This document shows positions 1 to 7,600 of a stretch of DNA of 22,084 nucleotides, in pieces. Position numbers and translations under genes: made by a program. The notes beneath the pieces are model-generated. The model was not told the origin of the DNA. It ran no database searches and saw only the letters and a program-made list of their open reading frames with translations. Numbering within the stretch: position 1 is the stretch's first letter; the number at the start of each line of letters is the position of its first letter. Source of the stretch: a virus. Location of the stretch: positions 1 through 22,084 of the IMG/VR virus record IMGVR_UViG_3300044809_000117; one strand, written 5' to 3'.

Positions 1-117
1 CTTGCCCTCAATGTCGCCAGAGCCCACCCCGATACAACCACCTCCTTGCGCCTCAAACTCAAGCGCGCCGGATGGAACGATACCTTCCTCTTCGAGCTCC
101 TTGGCCACATGCGATAG
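1..117 (+). CDS. C-terminal end of a probable head-tail connector/adaptor protein (partial)
   Basis: An open frame enters from the left edge and stops at TAG 115-117, giving 38 residues that end in FELLGHMR. The 5' part lies outside the window, so no domain can be seen. The call rests on position: in RcGTA-type clusters the gene just before the DUF3168 gene is a head-tail adaptor. The reading frame is GC-rich at third positions and stops 39 bases before the next start, consistent with a same-operon neighbour. The residues themselves are not diagnostic, so a different head-completion protein is possible. Confidence 0.5.
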   Translation, partial: LALNVARAHPDTTTSLRLKLKRAGWNDTFLFELLGHMR

Positions 118-143
118 CCCTGCCCTTCAGGGGAGGGTAAGAA
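118..143 (+). repeat. Fragment of the 3014-3184 palindromic repeat family
   Basis: The stretch CAGGGGAGGGTAAGAAAG here (about 128-145) matches the right end of the large palindromic element at 3164-3181. Only this one end is present. It lies directly before the DUF3168 start, and its last bases (GAAAGGA) form the only Shine-Dalgarno-like sequence for that gene, just as the full element does for the DUF2163 gene. Confidence 0.6.
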
Positions 144-156
144 AGGAAATCCCCCC

Positions 157-567
157 ATGCCATCCGCCAACGCCGCCCTCCGCTCCGCCATCCATGACGC
201 GCTGATCGCCGACACCGCGCTCACCTCCGCGCTCGGCGGCGCTCACGTCTATGACGAGCCGCCGCGCAACTCGGCGTTTCCCTATGTCACGCTCGGCGAG
301 GCGCGCATTGTCGATGCGTCCGCCGATGACGGCCCGACCCAGGAGCATCAGTTGACGCTGCATGCGTGGTCGCGGCAGGGCGGTCACAAGCAGGCCCATG
401 TCATCACCGGCGCGCTGCTGCAAGCGCTTGACGACGCGCCGCTCGCGCCCGACGGGCACCGGCTGGTGAATTTGCGTTTTTCCATCGCCGACATCCGGCG
501 CGAATCCGACGGCCGCACCTATCACGCGCTGGTGCGGTTTCGCGCCGTCACCGAACCCGCAAGTTAA
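157..567 (+). CDS. DUF3168 family tail terminator/completion protein (GTA gp8-like)
   Basis: This 136-residue protein has the DUF3168 pattern: an N-terminal helix (ANAALRSAIHDALIAD), the VYDEPPRNSAFPYVTLGEA segment, a central TQEHQLTLHAWSR strand and a C-terminal YHALVRFRAVTE strand. Family members are tail-completion proteins at the head-proximal end of siphovirus-type tails, and in RcGTA the equivalent gene precedes the major tail protein gene. The same order holds here, with only nine bases to the next start. The ATG at 157 is preceded by AAAGGA at 143-148. Length is typical of the family. Assignment to the family is strong; the exact tail position is carried over from relatives. Confidence 0.85.
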   Translation: MPSANAALRSAIHDALIADTALTSALGGAHVYDEPPRNSAFPYVTLGEARIVDASADDGPTQEHQLTLHAWSRQGGHKQAHVITGALLQALDDAPLAPDGHRLVNLRFSIADIRRESDGRTYHALVRFRAVTEPAS

Positions 568-576
568 GGAGCAACC

Positions 577-984
577 ATGGGCGCGCAAAAAGGCAAGGAC
601 CTTCTGCTCAAAATCGACGGCGGCGCAGGTTTTGTTACGGTAGCGGGCCTGCGCAGCCGCAGGATCGCGTTCAATGCCGAACTGGTCGACATCACGCATG
701 CGGAGTCGGTGGATCGCTGGCGCGAACTCCTGGCCGGCGCCGGCGTCAAGCGCGCCTCGATTTCAGGGCGCGGGCTGTTCAAGGACGCGAGTTCTGACGC
801 GCTGGTGCGGCAGGCTTTCTTCGACGGCGCGGTGAACCAGGCCCAGGTGATCGTGCCGGATTTCGGCACCATCGAGGGCCTGTTCCAGATTTCCGCCCTC
901 GAATTTGCTGGCGAGCACAATGGCGAGGTGACGTTCGACCTGTCGCTGGAGTCGGCGGGCGCGCTGACGTTTACCAGCTCGTAG
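577..984 (+). CDS. Major tail tube protein, TP901-1/GTA gp9 family
   Basis: This 135-residue protein begins MGAQKGKDLLLKIDGG and contains VAGLRSRRIAFNAELVDITHAES, the usual N-terminal signature of TP901-1-type major tail proteins in GTA clusters. It continues with a WRELLAGAGVKRASISGRG turn and ends in a strand-rich GEVTFDLSLESAGALTF segment. It should polymerise into the tail tube. Start choice is firm: AAGGAG at 567-572 overlaps the end of the previous gene and is four bases from ATG. The stop codon TAG at 982-984 lies inside the left arm of the palindromic repeat at 981-1097, so the insertion or growth of that repeat set the present end of the gene. Confidence 0.88.
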   Translation: MGAQKGKDLLLKIDGGAGFVTVAGLRSRRIAFNAELVDITHAESVDRWRELLAGAGVKRASISGRGLFKDASSDALVRQAFFDGAVNQAQVIVPDFGTIEGLFQISALEFAGEHNGEVTFDLSLESAGALTFTSS

Positions 985-1097
985 GGCGGATTAGCACTTG
1001 CGTAATCCGCCGCGCCGGCCACGCGCAGCGGCGGCGGGTTACGCTTCCGCCTTTTCGCGTTGAACTACGGTGGACGGGGTCGCTAACCCGCCCTACG
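981..1097. repeat. Palindromic intergenic repeat with GTAGGGCGGATTA ends
   Basis: The left end GTAGGGCG (981-988) is the reverse complement of CGCCCTAC (1089-1096). Inside are repeated pieces of GCGTAATCCGCC and GGCGGGTTACGC in both orientations, so the element can fold into a long hairpin. The layout matches a family of short palindromic elements spread through many proteobacterial chromosomes whose edges read TAGGGCGG...CCGCCCTA. It fills nearly the whole gap between the major tail and chaperone genes. Confidence 0.75.
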
Positions 1098-1112
1098 ACA
1101 CGGAGTTTTCCC

Positions 1113-1439
1113 ATGCCCAACAAACACCGCGGCGAGATCGAGGCCGAGCTTGGCGGCAACCGGCACACGCTGGTGCTCACGCTGGGCGCGCTGGCGGAGC
1201 TGGAGGCTGCATTTGGCGCGGATGATCTGGTGGCGCTGGCGGAGCGTTTTGGGTCGGGGCGACTGTCCGCGCGCGATCTCGTGCGCATCATTGGCGCCGG
1301 TCTGCGCGGCGCGGGAGCGACGATCAGCGACGACGAAGTCGCGGCGATGACGGTGGATGGCGGCGCCGCCGGCTATGTGCGGATCGCAGCCGAACTGATC
1401 GCCGCGACGTTCGAAGATACGTCGGCGCCGGCCGCATGA
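1113..1439 (+). CDS. GTA gp10-type tail assembly chaperone
   Basis: This 108-residue protein begins MPNKHRGEIEAELGGNRHTLVLTLGALAELEAAFG and has the order typical of the 'gene transfer agent family protein' (tail tube chaperone, TAC): a short beta start, the LTLGALAELE helix, LVALAERFGSGRLSARDLVRIIGAGLRGAG, and a C-terminal DDEVAAMTVDGGAAGYVRIAAELIAATF region. Such proteins coat the tape measure and guide tube assembly. CGGAG at 1099-1103 serves as ribosome-binding site, just beyond the repeat. The stop overlaps the next start as ATGA (1436-1439), so translation is likely coupled to the second chaperone gene. Confidence 0.85.
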   Translation: MPNKHRGEIEAELGGNRHTLVLTLGALAELEAAFGADDLVALAERFGSGRLSARDLVRIIGAGLRGAGATISDDEVAAMTVDGGAAGYVRIAAELIAATFEDTSAPAA

Positions 1440-1642
1440 TAAAACCGTTTCCCTGGGACGCGGCGATGCAGTTTGGATTCGGCGTGCTGCATCTGCCATC
1501 CGATGCGTTCTGGAAGATGACGCCGCGCGAACTCGCGCACGCCATCATCGCCGTGCGCGGCTATGCGCCGGCGCCGATCGAACGCGGCGATCTTGACGCG
1601 CTGATGAAAGCGTTTCCGGACAGGCAAGCGAACCATGGCTGA
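1436..1642 (+). CDS. Second tail assembly chaperone, rcc01693-like
   Basis: This 68-residue protein contains FPWDAAMQFGFGVLHLPSDAFWKMTPREL, the hallmark of the small rcc01693-type chaperone found between gp10 and the tape measure gene in GTA clusters. A following helix is rich in charged residues (GDLDALMKAFPDRQ). It overlaps the preceding gene by four bases and the next by eight (1635-1642), a compact chaperone-chaperone-tape measure arrangement. In siphophages the two chaperone products often come from one gene by programmed frameshift; here they are two separate, overlapping frames. Confidence 0.82.
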   Translation: MIKPFPWDAAMQFGFGVLHLPSDAFWKMTPRELAHAIIAVRGYAPAPIERGDLDALMKAFPDRQANHG

Positions 1643-2219
1643 CAGCACCGACCTCCTCAGCACGTCCAGCACGCTCGACAGCCTGTCGCTGAAGACCAAG
1701 GACCTCACCGCCAGCGCCAGTGGATTTGCGCGCGCGATGACGCAGGCGTTTTCGGCTTCGGTCACCGGCGGCAAGCAGTTCGACGATGTTTTAAAATCAC
1801 TGGCATTGCGGATCTCCGATCTGGCAGTGCGCCTTGCGTTCAAGCCGCTGGAGAAATCGCTGACCAGCGGCATCTCCAGCCTGCTGTCGGGATTGACCGG
1901 CAGCGTCGGCGGCTCGGCGTCGTCGTCACTGACCGCGGCCTCCGGGGCGATAAAGCCGTTCGCATCCGGCGGCGTGATCGGCACGCCGACCTATTTTCCG
2001 CTTCAAGGTGGCGGCGTCGGCCTCGCCGGCGAAGCCGGACCGGAAGCGATCATGCCGCTGACCCGCGGCGCCGACGGCCGGCTCGGCATCGCGGGCGGCG
2101 GCGGCAACACCATCAATGTGCAGATCGCCACGCCAGACCTCGACAACTTCCGCCGCTCGGAGAGCTACATCACCGGCCAGATCGCGCGTGCGGTGGCACG
2201 GGGGCAGCGGAGTTTGTGA
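1635..2219 (+). CDS. Short tail tape measure protein, GTA gp11-like
   Basis: This 194-residue protein has an N-terminal helical half with DDVLKSLALRISDLAVRLAFKPLEK, then a Gly/Ser-rich stretch. The region from about residue 107, PFASGGVIGTPTYFPL followed by GLAGEAGPEAIMPL, is the conserved C-terminal motif of lambda-family tape measure proteins. Phage tape measures usually run to 600 residues or more; GTA versions are about this short, which supports a GTA rather than an ordinary siphoprophage. It probably sets tail length inside the tube. The start lies inside the end of the chaperone gene, with no separate promoter. The downstream gap is filled by a repeat. Confidence 0.85.
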   Translation: MADSTDLLSTSSTLDSLSLKTKDLTASASGFARAMTQAFSASVTGGKQFDDVLKSLALRISDLAVRLAFKPLEKSLTSGISSLLSGLTGSVGGSASSSLTAASGAIKPFASGGVIGTPTYFPLQGGGVGLAGEAGPEAIMPLTRGADGRLGIAGGGGNTINVQIATPDLDNFRRSESYITGQIARAVARGQRSL

Positions 2220-2223
2220 GCTC

Positions 2224-2365
2224 TCGTGCCCCCGGACGCAGCGCAGCGCGTAGCCCTTGCGAAGCGGTGCGCTGCAGAGCCGGGGCCGTAACGAACGCCG
2301 GTGCTTGGTACGGTCCCGGTTCTGCGAAGCAGCGTGAAGAACGCTGCATCGCGCCCGGGACACGG
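2224..2365. repeat. Repeat family B, copy 1 (TCGTGCCC...GGGACACG)
   Basis: This block and 4103-4238 share near-identical sequence over about 140 bases, including GACGCAGCGCAGCGCGTAGC, TGCGCTGCAGAGCCGGGGCC and CGGTCCCGGTTCTGCGAAGC. The ends are imperfect inverted repeats (TCGTGCCC against GGGACACG). It occupies the gap between the tape measure and DUF2460 genes. Elements of this kind are common between genes in Bradyrhizobium-type genomes. Confidence 0.85.
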
Positions 2366-2376
2366 GATGCCGAATC

Positions 2377-3012
2377 ATGTCCTTTCACGAAATCCTGTTT
2401 CCGCTCGACATCGCGCTGCGCAGCGCCGGCGGGCCGCAGCGGCGCACCGAACTCGTGACCTTCGGGTCCGGGCGCGAGGCGCGCAATGCGCGCTGGGCGG
2501 ATTCGCGCCGGCGCTATGATGCCGGCTACGGCGTCAAGACGCTGGAGGCGCTGCAGGCGGTGGTGGCGTTCTTCGAGGAGCGACGCGGGCAGCTCTATGG
2601 CTTCCGTTGGCGCGACCGGCTCGATCATTCCAGCGCTGCACCGGGCGCGCCGGTCTCGCCGCTCGACCAGGGCATCGGCACCGGCGACGGCGTAACCGCC
2701 GCGTTTCAACTGGTGAAGACCTATGGCGCAGGCTTTGCGCCGTATGCGCGCGAAATCGCAAAACCGGTTGATGGCAGCGTGCGCGTCGCGGTCGCAGGCA
2801 GCGAACTCGCGGGCTCGGCGTTCAGCTGCGATGCGACCACGGGTGCCGTCACGTTTCTCAGTGGCCATATTCCTGCTGCCGGCGCCGCGATCACTGCGGG
2901 GTTCTTGTTCGATGTGCCGGTGCGGTTCGACACCGATTATCTCGAAGTCGATCTCTCGGCGTTTGCTGCGGGCGCGATCCCGAAAATTCCGCTGGTGGAG
3001 ATCAGGGTGTGA
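2377..3012 (+). CDS. DUF2460 distal tail protein (TIGR02217, GTA gp12-like)
   Basis: This 211-residue protein starts MSFHEILFPLDIALRSAGGPQRRTELV and carries FGSGREARNARWADSRRRYDAGYGVKTLEALQAVVAFFEERRGQLYGFRWRDR, the defining DUF2460 region. The second half, with GDGVTAAFQLVKTYG and VPVRFDTDYLEVDLSAFAAG, is also typical. In RcGTA the matching protein forms the distal end of the tail tube, linking it to the hub. The ATG at 2377 is the only reasonable start; it follows repeat copy 1 by 11 bases and has a weak ribosome-binding sequence. Length is normal for the family. Confidence 0.9.
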   Translation: MSFHEILFPLDIALRSAGGPQRRTELVTFGSGREARNARWADSRRRYDAGYGVKTLEALQAVVAFFEERRGQLYGFRWRDRLDHSSAAPGAPVSPLDQGIGTGDGVTAAFQLVKTYGAGFAPYAREIAKPVDGSVRVAVAGSELAGSAFSCDATTGAVTFLSGHIPAAGAAITAGFLFDVPVRFDTDYLEVDLSAFAAGAIPKIPLVEIRV

Positions 3013-3013
3013 C

Positions 3014-3184
3014 TTCTTCCTACCCTGCCCTGGAGGGGGAGGGTCGCCGCGAATGAAATTCGCGGCGGGGTGGGGTGACGCTCCATCCGCGGGCTCCACT
3101 CCCGCGGCTTCACCCCACCCCGTCTCGCATTGCGCTTCGCGCATGCTCGCCGACCCTCCCCCTCCAGGGGAGGGTAAGAAAGAA
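3014..3184. repeat. Large palindromic repeat (TTCTTCCTACCCTGCCC ... GGGGAGGGTAAGAA)
   Basis: The left arm TACCCTGCCCTGGAGGGGGA (3021-3040) pairs with the right arm beginning CCCTCCCCCTCCAGGGGAGG (about 3154-3173). Nested arms GGGGTGGGGTGACG and TTCACCCCACCCC pair inside these, around a small GCGGGCTCCACTCCCGC hairpin. It starts one base after the DUF2460 stop and ends five bases before the DUF2163 start. Its right end GGGTAAGAAAGA is the only candidate ribosome-binding region for the next gene. A solo right end occurs at 118-143. Confidence 0.85.
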
Positions 3185-3188
3185 TCTC

Positions 3189-4097
3189 ATGCGTCCCATT
3201 CCCTCCGCCCTGCAAACAAAACTCGACTCCGGCGTCACCACGCTGGCGCGGTGCTGGAAGCTTTTGCGGCGCGACGGCGTGGTGATGGGGTTTACCGACC
3301 ACGATCGCGACCTCAACGTCGGCGGCGTGACGTTTCGCGCCGGCACCGGGTTTTCTTCATCCGAAGCGGCGAGCCGGTTCGACCTCTCGGTGGACGGCGC
3401 GGAAATTTCCGGCGCGCTCGCCGATGATTCCCTCACCGATGCCGACCTCGCCGCCGGGCGCTATGACGCGGCGCAAGTGGAGACCTGGCTGGTGGACTGG
3501 AGCGACCCGTCGCTGAAGCTGTTGACCGCGCGCGGCACGCTCGGCGAGGTCAGGCGCGAGGGACAGGCGTTTGTCGCCGAGCTGCGCGGGCTCGCGGATC
3601 TGTTGTCGCAGGAGAGCGGAAGGCTCTACACCGCCAGATGCGGCGCCGATCTTGGCGATGCGCGCTGCACGGTCGATCTGACCAATCCGGCGCTGCGCGG
3701 CACCGGCGCGGTCAGCGTGGTTGAGGCCACCTCGATCTTCGTTGCCTCCGGCCTCGATGGTTTTGCCGACGGATGGTTTTCATTGGGCCGTCTGCTCTGG
3801 AGCAGCGGCGCCAATGCGGGGCTGGCGATCGAAATAAAGGAGCATCGGCTCGTTGCCGGCCACGCGCGGCTGACGCTGTGGCAGGCAATGCCCGAGGTGG
3901 TCGCGATCGGCGACGCTTTCACGGTGACCGCCGGCTGCGACAAAAGCTTTGCCACCTGCCGCGCCCGCTTCGCCAACACCGACAACTTTCGCGGCTTTCC
4001 GCAAATCCCCGGCAACGATTTCCTGATCGGCGCGCCGGTGCAGGGCGCGCCTGGGAATAACGGGCTGTCGCTGTCGCCGCCGGTGCTGGGCGGGTAG
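3189..4097 (+). CDS. DUF2163 tail hub protein (TIGR02218, GTA gp13-like)
   Basis: This 302-residue protein reads MRPIPSALQTKLDSGVTTLARCWKLLRRDGVVMGFTDHDRDLNV at its start. That is the classic N terminus of the DUF2163/BR0599 family, with the conserved GFTDHDRDL motif. The C-terminal part has GCDKSFATCRARFANTDNFRGFPQIPGND, the conserved Cys-containing C-terminal motif. In RcGTA the protein is the baseplate hub. The frame stays open upstream into the palindromic repeat as far as 3075, but ATG 3189 fits the family's N terminus. The stop is followed by repeat copy 2. Confidence 0.92.
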   Translation: MRPIPSALQTKLDSGVTTLARCWKLLRRDGVVMGFTDHDRDLNVGGVTFRAGTGFSSSEAASRFDLSVDGAEISGALADDSLTDADLAAGRYDAAQVETWLVDWSDPSLKLLTARGTLGEVRREGQAFVAELRGLADLLSQESGRLYTARCGADLGDARCTVDLTNPALRGTGAVSVVEATSIFVASGLDGFADGWFSLGRLLWSSGANAGLAIEIKEHRLVAGHARLTLWQAMPEVVAIGDAFTVTAGCDKSFATCRARFANTDNFRGFPQIPGNDFLIGAPVQGAPGNNGLSLSPPVLGG

Positions 4098-4102
4098 GGA
4101 AT

Positions 4103-4238
4103 TCGTGCCCCGGACGCAGCGCAGCGCGTAGCCCTTGCGGAGCGGTGCGCTGCAGAGCCGGGGCCGTCACGAACACCGGTGCTCGGTACGGTCCCGGTTC
4201 TGCGAAGCAGCGCTGAAGAAGCGCTGCCCGGGACACGA
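4103..4238. repeat. Repeat family B, copy 2
   Basis: This is the second copy of the element at 2224-2365, in the same orientation. The main differences are small substitutions and short indels near GCGCTGAAGAAGCGCTGCCC at the right end. It fills the gap between the hub and peptidase genes. Its right end runs directly into ACGAGG, which serves as the ribosome-binding sequence for the peptidase gene. Confidence 0.85.
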
Positions 4239-4247
4239 GGCTATCCC

Positions 4248-4688
4248 ATGACCCCACCTCTCACCCGCGCCGCGATCGTCACCGAGGCACGCGCGTGGAT
4301 CGGCACGCGCTATTGCCATCAGGCCTCGGTGAAAGGCGTCGGCTGCGATTGCCTCGGGCTGGTGCGGGGCGTTTGGCGCGCCTGCGTTGGCGATGAGCCG
4401 GAGACGGCGCCGCCTTATGCGCCGGATTGGGCCGAGGCCAAAGGCGAAGAGTCGCTGGCCAATGCCGCGTTCCGCCATCTCATTCCCGTCGTGTGTGAAA
4501 ATTTCGCCGCAGGCGACGTGCTGCTGTTTCGCTGGCGCGACGGGTTTGTCGCCAAGCATGTCGCGATCGCGGCATCCACCACCAGCATGATCCACGCCCA
4601 TGACGGCGCGTCGGTCTGCGAAGTCGCGATCGCGCCGTGGTGGCGGCGGCGTCTGGCTTATGCGTTTGCCTTTCCCGGAGTCGAATGA
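4248..4688 (+). CDS. NlpC/P60 tail cell-wall peptidase (TIGR02219, GTA gp14-like)
   Basis: This 146-residue protein has the NlpC/P60 layout. The catalytic cysteine is C35 in GVGCDCLGLVRG, the catalytic histidine H104 in FVAKHVAIAA, and the polar residue is probably H116 or H118 in MIHAHDG. An early ARAWIGTRYCHQ segment matches the phage tail-tip version. The enzyme should cleave peptide stems of murein during entry of the particle's DNA and sits in the tail tip. ATG 4248 follows ACGAGG at a spacing of seven. The stop TGA (4686-4688) overlaps the start of the megatron gene, so the two are probably translated as a coupled pair. Confidence 0.92.
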   Translation: MTPPLTRAAIVTEARAWIGTRYCHQASVKGVGCDCLGLVRGVWRACVGDEPETAPPYAPDWAEAKGEESLANAAFRHLIPVVCENFAAGDVLLFRWRDGFVAKHVAIAASTTSMIHAHDGASVCEVAIAPWWRRRLAYAFAFPGVE

Positions 4689-7600
4689 TGGCATCTCTCG
4701 TTCTCTCTGTCGCGGGTGCTGCGGCCGGTGCGGTGTTCGGGCCGGCCGGCGCGATTGTGGGAAGGATCGCGGGCGCGCTGGTCGGCAATATCATCGATCA
4801 AAAACTGTTCGGGCCGGGCGACCAGAATGTGGTCGGGCCGCGGCTCGCCGACCTCGATGTGATGGCGTCGACCGAGGGCGCGCCGATCGCGCGGGTGTAT
4901 GGCCGCGCGCGTCTGGCAGGGCAGGTGATCTGGGCGACGCAGCTCGAGGAGGTGGTCTCGGATTCAACCACGTCGGCGGGCGGCAAGGGCCATCTGGTGT
5001 CGGGGCCGCGCACGACCACCACGACCTATTCCTATTTCGGCAATTTCGCGGTCGGGCTGTGCGAAGGCGTGATCGGCGGCGTCGGGCGGATCTGGGCCGA
5101 CGGCCAGCCGCTGGATCTCACCGGCAAGACCATCCGCGTCCATCGCGGCACCGAGGAGCAGGCGCCGGACGATCTTATCGTCGCCAAGGAGGGTGCTAAC
5201 AATTCGCCGGCCTATCGCGGGCTTGCCTATGTCGTGTTCGAGCGGCTGCCGCTACAGGATTTCGGCAACCGCATTCCGCAACTCTCGTTCGAGATCATCC
5301 GGCCGGTCGGAGCGCTTGAAAGCATGGTGCGCGCGGTGACGCTGATCCCCGGCACCACCGAATTCGGCTATGAGCCATCTGCGCTCGTGAGCATTCTCGC
5401 GCCAGGCACGTCGCGCCAAGAGAATCGCCACGTCTCGAGCGCGGCCTCGGATGTACAGGCCGCGCTCGACGATCTTCTGGGCGTGTGCCCAAATCTCGAA
5501 CGCATCGCATTGGTGGTGGCGTGGTTCGGCACCGATCTGCGCTGCGGCCATTGCGCGGTGCAGCCCGGCGTCGAAGTTGCCGTAAAGGGCATCAACGGCC
5601 CCGGGTGGTCGGTGGATGGCGTAACGCGGCCGGGCGCGTATCTCGTCTCGCAAATCGGCGGCCGGCCGGCGTTCGGCGGCACGCCGTCCGATCTGAGCGT
5701 GCTGCACCTGATCGCGGAGCTTAAAGCGCGCGGGCTGAAGATTACCTTCTATCCGTTCCTGGTGATGGATATTCCATCAGGCAATGCGCTGCCCGATCCG
5801 TGGACCGGAGCATCGTCGCAGCCGGCCTATCCCTGGCGCGGCCGCATTACCTGCGATCCCGCGCCGGGACAGCCGGGCTCGCCGCAGGGCACATCGGCGG
5901 CGGCGACCCAGGTGGCCAATTTCTTCTCCGGCGGCACGTGGAATTACCGCCGCATGATCTTGCACTATGCGAATCTGGTTGCCTCAGCGGGCGGTGTCGA
6001 TGCGTTCCTGATCGGCTCGGAGTTGAGAGCGCTGACGCGGGTGCGCTCCGGCGCGGGCGTCTATCCGGCGGTCGATGCGCTGGTGACGCTGGCGGCGGAC
6101 GTGAAGGCGATCGTCGGTTCGTCTACGCTTGTTACTTATGGCGCCGACTGGACCGAGTATGGCGCCGACGTGGTCGATGCAAGTGAGGTGCGCTTTCCGC
6201 TCGATCCGCTGTGGGCATCATCGGCGATCGGCGCGGTAGGCATCGATCACTACGCTCCCTTGGCCGACTGGCGTGACGAGGCGGGGCATCGCGATTCGCT
6301 TGTTGCGTCGTCGACCTATGACCTCGACTATCTCGGGCACAACATTAGCGCGGGCGAAGGCTACGACTGGTATTACGCCGACGATGCCGCGCGTGCGTCG
6401 CAGACCCGCACCGATATCGCTGACGGTTTGGGCAAACCATGGGTGTTCCGTTCCAAGGACATCTGGGACTGGTGGTCCAACCTGCACTATGAGCGCGTCG
6501 CGCATGCGGAGCTGATCACGCCGACTGCATGGATACCGCGCTCAAAACCGATCTGGTTCACCGAGGTAGGCTGCCCCGCCGTCGACAAGGGCGCCAACCA
6601 GCCCAGCGTGTTTCCCGACCCAAAGTCGTCGGAAAACTACCTGCCGTATTTTTCCAACGGCGCGCGCGACGATCTGATTCAGCGCCGCGCGCTGGAAGCA
6701 TTTGTCGGCACGTTCGACCCCGTTTTCGGCGCGGACGACGCGCACAACCCGGTGTCGCCGGTCTATGGTGGACGCATGGTCGACGTCTCCGCGGTCCATC
6801 TGTGGACCTGGGACGCGCGGCCGTATCCGGTGTTTCCCGCGGCGACCGACATCTGGAACGACGGGCCGAACTGGCAGACCGGACACTGGCTCACCGGGCG
6901 GCTCGGCGCAGCACCCCTCGATGCGCTGGTCGGCACGCTGCTTGATGATGCCGGCGTCGACGGCGTCGATACGAGCGGTTTGCGCGACGGCTGCGACGGC
7001 TATGTGGTGGACCGGCCGATGTCGCCGCGCGCGATGATCGAGCCCTTGGCGATGGCCTATGCGTTCGACGCGACCGCCGCAGACGGCACGCTGCGATTCA
7101 TCCAGCGCGGCGGCGCGCCGGTGGCGGAGATTTTTGAAGACGATCTGGTGCTTCCGGATAGCGGCACGGTGGCGCGATTGACCCGCGCGCAGGAAACCGA
7201 ACTGCCGCGCGAGGCGAGCTTCGGCTTCACCGACGCGATCGCGGACTATCGCCGCTCCGCGGTGACCTCGCGAAAACTGGTGGGCGCAGCCGGACGCACG
7301 CTGCACTCCGATCTTGCCGTGATCACCAACGATGCCGCGGCGACCCGGCGCGCGGAAATCTGGCTGCAGGATCTGTGGGCAGGACGCGAGGGCGCAGAGT
7401 TTGCGCTGGGAATGAACGCGTTGCGGCTGGCGCCCGGCGATGTCGTCGCGCTCACCTTGAGCGGCCGGCGCCGGCTGTTCGAGATCGGCGATCTGATCGA
7501 CACCGAGGCGCGACAGGTCAAGGCGCGCAGCATCGATCCGGAAGTGTTTTCGGTGCCCTTGGCAACGTCGCGCAAAAAGCTGCCGGCGATTCCGGCGGCG

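Noticed and set aside
2170-3144. Minus-strand frame of 324 codons across DUF2460 and the repeats
   Set aside because: It runs through two unrelated repeat elements and opposite a well-supported gene; composition is that of a shadow frame.
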